Assembly: GCA_951812925.1 (NCBI GenBank)
Contig: OX638369.1
Location: 54,324,373-54,388,372 of the forward strand
DNA from: Calliopum simillimum
Taxonomy: Eukaryota; Arthropoda; Insecta; Diptera; Lauxaniidae
Length of the DNA stretch: 64,000 bases
Direction: 5' to 3'
Made by a program: the position numbers and the translations under genes
In this document: positions 54,752 through 64,000 of the stretch, piece after piece
How the letters are laid out: each line of letters begins with the position of its first letter
Numbering within the stretch: position 1 is the first letter of the stretch
Notes under the pieces: generated by a model
The model's database searches: none
What the model was told of the DNA's origin: nothing
The model's input: only the letters and a program-made list of their open reading frames with translations

Positions 54752-56148
54752 TGACTCGCACAAAAGAATGAAAAATAAATAAAAAATTTATTTGTTTAAG
54801 CCATTTTTTACAATGTTAGAAATGGTACACGACTTTGAATTATACACCATTAGAAAGATATTTATGTGTAAATGTGCACAAAGTTAAAATTATTTTAATA
54901 TTTTGCCATTAAGCCAGGTAAAATTAAATGAATATTTTCCAATATGACTTCATGTTTTTTTTGTTTTCTTCTCGTTTCACATTTGTCATTGTACCAAGGA
55001 TGATAAATGAGCTTTTAAACTTTGTACAAAATAGCAAAAAAGTACTTACTTAAACTGTCCAAGAAGTACCAAAATTATTTGATACATTTGTGGTCAAATT
55101 TTGACCATTGGGCGATTCTAGTAGTGAAAAATAGTCAATAACTGTTCTCTAAGTGACTGATTTCCCTCGAAATGTTATTATATAGGTGTTAGCGCCACTA
55201 TTTTATTTATTAAAAATTAATCATATATCGTCACCTCAATACTACAATTATGTAACTCTCAATCATGATTTTTGGGATAAGTGGCCTTTGATTTTCATTC
55301 TGGTTTAGTGCACGTTTTGCTCCGATCAGAGTACTCTAAAGTAGAACCATTGCGTATTTACAAGAATACTTAAAACAAAACTATTTAGAAAAGTTTAAGA
55401 AATAAAAATTAACTGTAATCGGTTTTAATATTTCGGTTACAATATTTCGGTTACAATTGCGATTACGGTTCGAAAAACTGAACCGATTCTTTTGGATAAC
55501 GGTCACTGCTACGATAACGGTTATTACTCTTGCTCTTGCATGGGATGTGCCACTCTTGCCTGTTTGTATCATACGGTCATAAGTCTGCTGACATCCGAGA
55601 TGGGAGGGAGTCGGCAAAGTGGGTTTTTTTTTGGAACATGCTCCATCGCGGATGGGGAACTGAACCAATTTAAAATGCTATTTTTTTATATCTAGATACT
55701 TTCTGTGATTTTGCTCACATCGATTTGTAGGTAGGGATAAATGCATAAGTACACAGGTACAAAAGAAAAACATAACCAAATTGTTTCATCTATCGGAGTA
55801 ACTTGAACCCAATGGTAACGTTGAGAGTTAAAGCAAGAGCGAAGGTTAATATACAATGAAATACATTGCTCACGTTTTGTGCTATCTCTACTGGAATATT
55901 AGTCTGCTCGTACATTCATACTTACATAGTTAAGTGTGTGTATATACTTATGTACGAGAGTGTGAAGTAGGTTGAGTCGAAAAATACAATTTAACACTTA
56001 AGTTTTTATTGGGTTATTGTATAAATCCTATGCTTTCCCTAGAAGTTAAAGTAGCCCAAATTGTTTTCATATGAATTTGGATGATAATCATTTTGGAAAT
56101 AACGCTCAAAATTTGGGTTTTATTTAATTTTTTTTTTTTTTTGCGTTA
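54752..56148. other. Intergenic, no gene seen
   Basis: AT-rich, with CGGTTAC-type short repeats near 55420-55530. No coding signal. Confidence 0.4.
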
Positions 56149-57545
56149 TAGTACAGTCATTTGGTAGTTTTACCTGGAAAGTTTTGCGGGATTTCTGCAA
56201 ATGAGTTATTTTATAGATTTCGATGTGCTCTTTCAGAATTTCAACTTTGCTACCTCGTATCGTGTTCGCTCGAGCCGCCATATTGGAAAAATGGCGTCCA
56301 AAATCAGTTTTTTACAAATATCTCTTTAACGGTTATATTTAGAGAAAAATTTCTTAGGACAATGTTGTAGCTTATAAAATTTTCTATAAAAATGACCTTT
56401 GAATTGTTTTCGTACGACTTATAACTCAGGAGATATCTTTATTCAAAATTTTAGAAAAATTAGTAAATTGTGAATGCCACTTATGAGTAGGCACAGTGAT
56501 GTGTCAAGCTTATAATTACGATAACTTATGAACGGTGAGTCGCACTTTTAAAATAAAAACACTTATTTATAGGGAATAACTTGTTCTACAAGATACATAT
56601 TATTTTTTTTTCATATCACCTATAGTTAAGGAGATATTTTTTCCCACAAACCCAAAATTTTGAAAAAAAAACGTTTTTTCAAAATGGCTCCTAAACGGTT
56701 CGTCCTAGAAAAAAAATTGTCAATGCATTTGGTAGAACGTTCAATTTTCTATAAGAGTCTCTTCGAGCTGTTTTTTCGTCAGACTTACCCTTCATGAGAT
56801 ATCGCGTCTTGAAAATCATTCAAAATTGAATATTGTTCTATGCGCCCTACTATGTTCAATTTTGAATGATTTTCAAGTCGCGATATCTCATAAAGGGTAA
56901 GTCTGACGAAAAAACAGCTCGAAGAAACTCTTATAGGAAATTGAACGTTCTACCAAATGCATTGACAATTTTTTTTCTAGGACGAACCGTTTAGGAGCAA
57001 TTTTGAAAAAACGTTTTTTTTTCAAAATTTTAGGTTTGTGGGAAAAATATCTCCTTAACTATAGGTGATATGAAAAAAAAAAAATATGTAACTTGTAGAG
57101 CAAGTTAATCCCTATAAATAAATGTTTTTATTTTAAACGTGCAACTCACCGTTCATAAGTTATCGTAATTATAAGCTTGACACATCACTGTGCCTACTCA
57201 TAAGTGGCATTCACAATTTACTAATTTTTCTAAAATTTTGAATAAAGATATCTCCTGAGTTATAAGTCGTACGAAAACAATTCAGAGGTCATTTTTATAG
57301 AAAATTTTATAAGCTACAACATTGTCCTAAGAAATTTTTCTCTAAACGTAACCGTTAAAGAGATATTTGTAAAAAACTGATTTTGGACGCCATTTTTCCA
57401 ATATGGCGGCTCGAGCGAACACGATACGAGGTAGCAAAGTTGAAATTCTGAAAGAGCACATCGAAATCTATAAAATAACTCATTTGCAGAAATCCCGCAA
57501 AACTTTCCAGGTAACATCATTTTTTTCTCCCAAATGATTGTACTA
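56149..57545. repeat. Near-perfect 1.4-kb palindrome
   Basis: Arms of about 685 bp (56149-56834 and 56857-57545) around a spacer of about 22 bp. Both arms encode the same 68-69 residue frame on opposite strands, which only reflects the inverted repeat. Arm divergence is a few percent by eye. It probably is or was a foldback transposon with ends TAGTACA(G/A)TCATTTGG. Confidence 0.85.
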
Positions 57546-57574
57546 TTATTTCGTTTTTAAAAAATTAGTAAAAC

Positions 57575-57955
57575 GAAATTACGCCCAAAATAAAAACGAA
57601 ATAACACCCAAAGAATACGAAATAACGACCAAAATCGAAATAACGCCCAAAAACCTTTTCATATTAATTTGTGTGATAATAATATATTTTTAAAACGCCC
57701 AAAATTAAAAAAACGTAATAACTCCTAAATTATTTTCATATAAATTTGAGCGATAATCATTTTGAAAATAATGGCCAAATTTGTTTTTATGAAAATAATT
57801 GGTCGTTATTACGTTTTTTTAATTTTGGGCGTTGTTTTAAAAATATATTATTATCACACAAATTAATATGAAAAGGTTTTTAGGCGTTATTTCGATTTTG
57901 GCCGTTATTTCGTATTCTTTGGGTGTTATTTCGTTTTCATTTTGGGCGTTATTTC
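57575..57955. repeat. Second palindrome with CGAAATAACGCCCAAAA words
   Basis: About 57578-57735 pairs with about 57800-57955, centre near 57768. The words CGAAATAACGCCC and complements recur. It ends about 370 bp before the citrate carrier ATG. Confidence 0.75.
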
Positions 57956-58211
57956 GCTTTTTTGCCGTTATTTCCTTACGCCGTTATTAATTTCCTACCG
58001 CCAAATTCTAAAATTGGAAACTTTCTCTTGCCATTACACTAAACTTCCAAAAAAAAAAATCTGCTTTTCGACCCATCCCAATGTAGAGTGCTATGCTTTT
58101 GCCGTCATAAGAGCATTCGTCGTTGTTATTGTGTTTTTCTCTCCGCCAAAGTTAAAAAATAAAAAACAAAAAAGTTTCCAGTTTTATGTTCGATTGGAAT
58201 TTTGAGACAAC

Positions 58212-58216
58212 TCAGT
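58212..58216 (+). promoter_or_regulatory. Candidate initiator of the citrate carrier gene
   Basis: TCAGT, 111 bp before the ATG; no clear TATA at -30. A single short motif, so uncertain. Confidence 0.3.
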
Positions 58217-58326
58217 ATCGCGGTTTACTCGCGCAACGTCGTACGATTTGAACTTTTCCTCTTGCCACCGCGTCACCACGAATTTCTTTTCTTTTTATTT
58301 TTTGTACAAATTTTTTATAAAAACAA

Positions 58327-59289
58327 ATGGATCTATCGAAGTCATCAGCAAAATTTGTCAATCCATTCGGTAATCGCCCCTGGATGCGTAATCATGGCGC
58401 TGCAGCTGGGGCCGGTGGTGGTAACAAAGGCGTTAAAGGTATCATAGCTGGTGGCATAACCGGTGGCATAGAAATTTGTATCACCTTTCCCACCGAATTT
58501 GTGAAAACACAATTGCAGTTGGATGAAAAGGGTGTCAACAAAAAGTACGCTGGCATCAGCGATTGTGTCAAGAAAACCGTACAGAGTAGAGGATTCTTGG
58601 GACTGTATCGTGGTCTAAGCGTATTACTCTATGGCAGTATACCAAAGTCAGCAGTACGTTTTGGCGCCTTTGAATATTTTCGCGGTCATATGATCAATGA
58701 GAATGGACAGCTGAGTACTGGTGGGAAATTGCTGTGCGGTCTTTTGGCTGGCGTTAGTGAAGCAATTTTCGCTGTTACACCAATGGAAACGATTAAAGTG
58801 AAATTCATCAATGACCAACGTAGTGTTAATCCACAATATAAAGGTTTCGCTCATGGTGTCGGTACCATAGTACGGAATGAAGGCATAATGGGTGTTTACA
58901 AGGGTTTGACGCCCACGATTCTGAAGCAGGGCTCAAATCAAGCTATACGTTTCTTTGTAATGGAAACACTTAAAGACATGTACAAGGGAGATGATCCTAA
59001 TAAACCTGTTCCTAAATTACTTGTTGGTGCTTTCGGTGCTTTTGCCGGTGCTGCTTCCGTTTTTGGTAATACTCCATTGGATGTTGTGAAGACACGCATG
59101 CAGGGTCTAGAGGCTGCCAAATATAAATCAACTGTTGATTGTTTCATTCAAATTTGGAAGAAAGAAGGACCTGCAGCATTCTACAAGGGAACTGTACCAC
59201 GACTGGGTCGTGTATGCCTCGATGTAGCTATTACATTTATGATTTATGATTCATTCATGGATCTTTTTAATAAAGTATGGAAGGATTAG
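58327..59289 (+). CDS. sea: Mitochondrial tricarboxylate (citrate) carrier, SLC25A1 type
   Basis: 320 residues, full family length, single exon. It exchanges citrate for malate across the inner mitochondrial membrane and supplies cytosolic acetyl-CoA. Three carrier repeats with the signature Px[D/E]xx[K/R]: PTEFVK (55-60), PMETIK (152-157), PLDVVK (250-255), each followed by a G-rich aromatic helix ([57 protein letters not shown]). Residues such as [20 protein letters not shown] are almost diagnostic for the citrate carrier; the fly orthologue is scheggia. The start is chosen by the M-D-x-x-K like N-terminus and a good context (ACAAATGG). A single exon may mean a retrocopy or simple gene structure. 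Upstream lie two palindromes. Confidence 0.93.
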   Translation: MDLSKSSAKFVNPFGNRPWMRNHGAAAGAGGGNKGVKGIIAGGITGGIEICITFPTEFVKTQLQLDEKGVNKKYAGISDCVKKTVQSRGFLGLYRGLSVLLYGSIPKSAVRFGAFEYFRGHMINENGQLSTGGKLLCGLLAGVSEAIFAVTPMETIKVKFINDQRSVNPQYKGFAHGVGTIVRNEGIMGVYKGLTPTILKQGSNQAIRFFVMETLKDMYKGDDPNKPVPKLLVGAFGAFAGAASVFGNTPLDVVKTRMQGLEAAKYKSTVDCFIQIWKKEGPAAFYKGTVPRLGRVCLDVAITFMIYDSFMDLFNKVWKD

Positions 59290-59779
59290 ACGATGACGAC
59301 GACGACGGACGAGACGAATAGTATAGTAGGCTTGTTTATTGTTAAAAAAAAAAACTTAATTTTTAAGCCAAACATTGTAAATTTTCAATACATCTATATG
59401 TAAGGCTATGTTTGTTTATATATTATGCAAAAAAATAGAAAACAAAAAATATATAATTATGTATTTAAGACTGCTGTTATGCAACGATCATGGTCAGAGC
59501 ATGATGACACAATTGTTGTTGCTTTCAACTTAAGATAGAAAACTGAGAGAGCGGGAGAGCATTTTCTATTGCATATGGAAAGCAAGAACAATTCTTGAGA
59601 CCGTGATTGTCTGCACAATAATGGTCTGCTTAATTCGGCCAAGCTGAAACAAAATATACCTACCATGCACTGTGTTAGAAATTACATAAAAAAGATCTGA
59701 TAAATCTGAAAATTTTATGCATTTATTAACTAAAAATCCAAATATGAAACTGTATTTTTACAATACATATCGTAGCAAC

Positions 59780-59785
59780 AATAAA
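59780..59785 (+). terminator. Possible poly(A) signal of the citrate carrier gene
   Basis: AATAAA about 490 bp after the stop; other A-rich hexamers are nearer but not canonical. Confidence 0.35.
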
Positions 59786-59789
59786 ATGT

Positions 59790-60930
59790 ATGTGAAAAAA
59801 TTAAAATTTTATCTATCTTCTATGGATTTTATAACACTTCGTCCTTAGAAAAACAGCTGGAGTAAAATATTTAATTTAACACATTTTTGACGATAAACAA
59901 CTTCTTGAAAATTAAATTAGATCAAAATTTTTAATTTGAATTCTTATGTGTAGTGGCATTTTATCACGCATTTAATTAGGAGAAGGTGGAGAATTGTGAG
60001 CCATGAAGAATCGTGAGACATTGCAATATTTCGGCAAGCTCAAACCTTTTTGCACTAACCATGAAAATTTCACTAAAATCGATAAAAAGTCGAGGAGCTA
60101 TGAATTTTCAAATATATGAGAATCCAAGAGTTGGATCGAAATTCCTATGGCCGCCATCTTGGAAATTTTCGGAACTACAGAAAATCATTTTACCACAGTT
60201 GTTTGCATGTCAAATACTAACTTTTCACCAATTTTCATTAAAATTGTCAACCCAAACCTCAATCGATTACGCAAAGATTGACTCATTAATAACAATTCCC
60301 TTCGTGTCGTCGCGTAATTCACAAATGTACCACGTGCTATATTAAGCCGTTACAAATACTGATGTTTCAACTACTTCCGATGATGCAGTTAAGGCGGTGG
60401 CTCACGATTCCCCATAATTTTTGGAAATCTCGAACACATTGATTTTTGCAAACAACCAAAACTTGAAAAAAGAAAACTAACAATAAAAAACTGTAATGGT
60501 CAAATTTTCGTTTTTCCACGTAGAATACCATACCCTATTAAAATTTGCAAACTTTCAGATATTTGTCAAAATAAATCGTGGCCCACAATGCTCTACCTTC
60601 AATTAAAAAGAACTTCATTTTTTTCGACAAAAATTTTAAAATCTTTTAGATAATTTTTCATACATAGATATACCTATCTAAAAGGTAGTTCTATGTATAT
60701 CAGTTATCGGCATTTCATAGCACAATTGTGCACTCAAACATCTATCTATCTCAATCGGTAGTGGCAGCTTCGTATCAAAGAGAGGACTTTTTGCGTATCT
60801 TTTCGTACAGGATAAAACGAGACAAACAAAAAAGAAGAGAAAATTTTTCCCAGCACCGATCTCAATCTATCCTTTTCTATCTGCTGTCTATCTTCACTCA
60901 AACATTAATTCTCTCGTAAATTTGCCGACC
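59790..60930. other. Intergenic, no gene seen
   Basis: AT-rich; a short inverted pair TACCTATCTAAAAGGTA near 60669. No coding signal. Confidence 0.4.
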
Positions 60931-60934
60931 ATTG

Positions 60935-61570
60935 TTCTATAAGTACCTGGAGACCGATCCCTGCTTGGTCAACAATCTGATCTTATTATTTTAGTCGACG
61001 TGTTTATTCATAGATATTTTAAGTGATGAAGTTCGTATCTTTTCACCTGCAATTTTTATGCTTTCAAAATGATAAATTAACCGATGAGAAAAATAATAAG
61101 AAAAAACTCGGAAAGTATCGAATTGTATAGGAAACAATAGAAATATGTTGTACCTTTTGCGAGAAATAGCATTTAATGTGATGTACTTATATTGGAGGTT
61201 CCACACACACCGGCGATACTTCGCCCACTTTCAGGTCGTATGTACCTAATAGCAAGTAGACCCCCTACAGTTAAATTAAGGAAGACTGCTTTAGTACTTT
61301 TCTTTTTATAGCGTATTATAATTTTGTGGGCGGTGCCAGGCCCTTCAACGAGTTTTCTCAACATAACGGCATATCTAATATTAATACTTGTTTTCAAGGG
61401 TAAAATCGTTTTCGAGTGATATTGAATCAAAATTTTCAATGGTTAAAAAAGGGGCATGGCACTTCTTTGATACCGCCCACTTTTCGTTTATCAGAAATAC
61501 TTTATAGCAATTAGGCTGCCCACGGTAAATTTCAGAATAATTGCTTTATGAGTTTTCTTTTCATACCGTA
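60935..61570 (+). repeat. Family B repeat, copy 3 (partial)
   Basis: Starts with AGTACCTGGAGACCGATCCC and has one full unit with GGGCGGTGCCAGGCCC. It ends abruptly near CATACCGTA. Confidence 0.68.
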
Positions 61571-61924
61571 CTAGCCCAGGAAAATTAGAATATTTCTGCG
61601 AAAAAATTCCAAGTGAATTTTTTTCACCGGAATTGTTTTTATTAAAGCATGATGAATAATGTGAAAAAAGTCCATTGAAGTCCATTGTACGCATAAAAAG
61701 TTATTCAGGCTCAAAGTTCGCTAAAATCAGTTTTTTGCAAATATCTCGCTAGCGGAAACATTTACAGAAAAATTTTTCTGCACAATTTTGTAACACAGGA
61801 AATTTCCTTTGTAAAGATATATAAAATGTTTTCGTGTAGCTTATACATAGTTTAGGAGATAACCAAATTTAAAAAGTTGTGTACAGTTTTTATATGTAAA
61901 TGCTACGTATAAGTTCATATTAAA

Positions 61925-62590
61925 ATATCTTACTTTTAAAATTGCGAATTATTCTATTTTTTGTTGTATAAATTTCCAGTTGATCTTGATTTTTCTTAAT
62001 TTTTCAAAAAAAAAAAATCTTTTTTTAAGAAATCAATTTATTTTTCCGAAACTAACTGCCATACCTAAATTGGAGCGTCAGCGTTATTTTACTGTCGAAA
62101 ATTTCTCATGTACATACAATTTGTATGGCGCATACCGAAATTGCCAACGCTCAACGCTGAGCTATTCGAATTTCCAATTTTGACAAAGCGTTATTTAGTG
62201 AAGTTAGCTGCAGAAAGGTATAAAAAGAAACAACAATATGATTTTGACAAACAAATGACTTCAACGCAACGCCCTTTATTTCGGTATGGCGCTTGACGCT
62301 TTTGTGTAACGTTAAATAACGCAACGCCTGACGCTCCAATTTAGGTATGGCAGTAACGAACCAATCAAAAAGTGATGTAAAAATTATTTATAGGTAATTT
62401 AATTAACTTTTATTTGACATATAGTACGTTTAAGCATGAATATTTGAACTTAAGTGAAACTATCTTTTTTTTTTGGTTCAAGAACCGAAAATGACCGAAA
62501 TCTCGAAAATGACGTGAAAGAAAAAAAAAATAAATTGATTTACGGAATCAACAGCTGAAATTCAAAGTTGATTTTGGCTGTAAACTAGAC
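61925..62590 (+). repeat. Family A repeat, copy 3, split by a MITE
   Basis: 61925-62056 and 62353-62590 are collinear with 27075-27460 of the full copy. The break falls at GAAACTAAC/AAACCAAC. Confidence 0.75.
62057..62352. mobile_element. MITE with TGCCATACCTAAATTGGAGC ends
   Basis: 296 bp; inverted ends match over about 25 bp (TGCCATACCTAAATTGGAGC plus GTCAG). Flanks CTAAC and GTAAC suggest a 5-bp duplication with one change. AACGC words are frequent inside. Non-coding. Confidence 0.75.
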
Positions 62591-62848
62591 AGACGGCAGC
62601 GCACATGCAGACGCAATAATGTGAAACTTTTTATTGCATGACTTAAGGCATTTTTTAAATACATATTTCAAAAACATTGACTAAAAGAAAATTTCCCAAT
62701 TCATGGTCCAAAAAATTCTAATAAGCTTTTCTGACTTCTTAACTCACTACAAATCTTGTTTTTTGATGTTTTAGAATTTTTTTGACAAATGCAATAAAAA
62801 GTTTTATATTATTGCTTCCGTAATGTGCATTAGAGCTACCGTCTGTCT
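62588..62848. mobile_element. Hairpin MITE with GACAGACGG ends
   Basis: GACAGACGG(C/T)AGC at both ends in inverse, plus CAATAATRTRAAACTTTTTA paired with its complement. About 260 bp, non-coding. Confidence 0.6.
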
Positions 62849-62899
62849 GGGGCATACGACTCTAAACTCCATCTCCTGTAAAATTTATCAAAATAGATA

Positions 62900-63290
62900 T
62901 ATCATATCTGCGGACTTTTGACAAAACAACCAAAGTCGAGATAAGACAATTTTCCAGGATTTTAGTCACATATATAAAATTTAAATACGCTTCTATTGGT
63001 ATAATCGCCATGTCTCTATAATTTCTTGTTCCATAGATATAAGGGTGTCACATAGTTCACGCAATATTTGAACTTAACGCCATTCGTGCGGTGAAGTGTT
63101 AGGAACCAAAAAAAAAAAATTTACAGCTGACACTTTAAGATTAGTAAAAATTTATGGAAAGAGGAGATTCAACGTTGCATCAACGAAATTGAGCCACATT
63201 ATTGAAAAGTAGTTAATCAGTTTTTAGGCTCTCCTGAAAAGTTGCCGATTTCGAGTCAGGTTGTTTTGTCAAAAGTCCACAGATATTTAT
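62900..63290. repeat. Inverted repeat around AAGTCCGCAGATA
   Basis: ATCTGCGGACTTTTGACAAA continuing ACAACC (62908-62933) is mirrored by GGTTGTTTTGTCAAAAGTCC continuing ACAGAT at about 63258-63284. Probably a small inverted-repeat element. Non-coding. Confidence 0.6.
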
Positions 63291-63496
63291 GTTGCCATCT
63301 TTTAACAGATTTATTTGCCATCTTTTTGCAGATTTAAGCAATGTAAATATAGCACGCTTGTAACAAATTGCATTATCTGGCAAGCCTATTCAAAATTATA
63401 TAAATGCATAATCTGGCAGCACTGCTCAACATAAGAAACGTGAACTACGTAATAAAGCAAACGTATTGTTAAATGTACCGTTGTTTTCTTTCTTAA

Positions 63497-63816
63497 AGCC
63501 AGTACACACTGTTGATCTGGTTCGTCAGTTTTACTCTTGCTTGTGTGTGTGGCCGCTCTTTTTCGTCAGTCTTCAGTCAACGGCCATATTTGTTTTTGAC
63601 TGACGGTGTGACGTCACGACTTAAATGGGTGTTTCAGCTTCAAGCATGAATGATAGTTTGACCGCTATGAACAATAATTCATAACTGATGAATTTTTAAC
63701 TAATGAGCCACGGGGTCGATTCTGCTTTAGTGAAAAGGCAAAGTGTAAAGAGTTTTTATCACTTCACAGTTTCACTTAACCAAAATTGGCCCCCTGATCG
63801 AAATTGGGTACTGGCT
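63497..63816. mobile_element. Short MITE at TTAA (piggyBac-like target)
   Basis: AGCCAGTAC and complement at the ends, TTAA exactly outside both (63493-63496, 63817-63820). Only 9-11 bp of the ends match, so the assignment to piggyBac rests mainly on the TTAA. Confidence 0.5.
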
Positions 63817-64000
63817 TTAATGTTGTGATATATTTTACAGTGGCCTGCCTAATCGTTTCGTTAATATTTTTTCAAATAAATTAATTACGTTTTTCCATAT
63901 ACATACATATTTAAAAAAGTAATCATACAGGCATGTGATGAAATCCGAGTGATTTCAATTATTTTTCATTTAGGAGGCTTTTTGATCAAAACGATGAGTC

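Noticed and set aside
55381..55530. Regulatory array of CGGTTAC words
   Set aside because: Looks like a short degenerate simple repeat with no gene nearby.
56161..57520. Twin 68-69-residue proteins on opposite strands
   Set aside because: They are mirror images within the palindrome; no start context, domain or conservation argument supports them.

Overview
The window is nuclear DNA of a higher fly (Diptera, Brachycera). The evidence is AT-rich sequence, short GT-AG introns, TATA plus TCAGT start sites, astacin peptidase genes of the small secreted insect type, a fly-type mitochondrial citrate carrier, LOA and RTE retrotransposons, and many Tigger, Tc1, Harbinger and hAT relics. The repeat style suggests a tephritid fruit fly; that is an inference, since no search was run.

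Layout. 1-19181 is a nest of transposons with no host gene. An RTE-like fragment (1-397) meets a 5'-truncated LOA element (398-1507). The LOA reading frame is cut at a TA by a 13.8 kb insertion (1508-15353) with CACGGAGAGAA ends and resumes in frame at 15356. A second RTE fragment follows (18215-19181). Inside the insertion lie a family A repeat, a 3.7 kb hammerhead-ribozyme array (1770-5458) with a perfect 16-bp target-site duplication, and a long inverted-repeat element (6141-14683) that itself holds a Tigger relic, scrambled pieces of arthropod transposon ORFs, a large palindrome and a family B repeat.

19237-46360 is an astacin cluster. Gene 1 (19303-19761, minus) is short and has lost the catalytic Glu. 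Gene 2 (exons 40392-40988 and 35659-36024, minus) has a transposon-filled intron of about 4.4 kb and has lost all three zinc histidines, the Glu and the Met-turn. Gene 3 (45325-46137 and 46212-46307, plus) has an intact zinc site. A wrecked duplicate of the gene 3 flank, promoter and start lies at 30535-32820. Genes 1 and 2 share a promoter block. Between the genes lie Mutator-like, Tigger, Harbinger, Tc1, hAT and 4-bp-TSD elements, several nested in one another.

46361-58326 is mostly repeats: family B, a Harbinger-type copy, a LINE 3' fragment and a near-perfect 1.4 kb palindrome. An intact single-exon citrate carrier gene (58327-59289) follows, and the window ends in more repeats and small inverted-repeat elements.

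The most striking object is the 1770-5458 array. Each 543-bp unit carries a tRNA-like Pol III promoter (A and B boxes) and a complete type I hammerhead ribozyme whose stem III is the palindrome ACATATGT. One partial copy is inverted at the left end. This looks like a non-autonomous retroelement of the retrozyme or Penelope-satellite kind. A truncated relative at 35000-35110 shares its 3' end.
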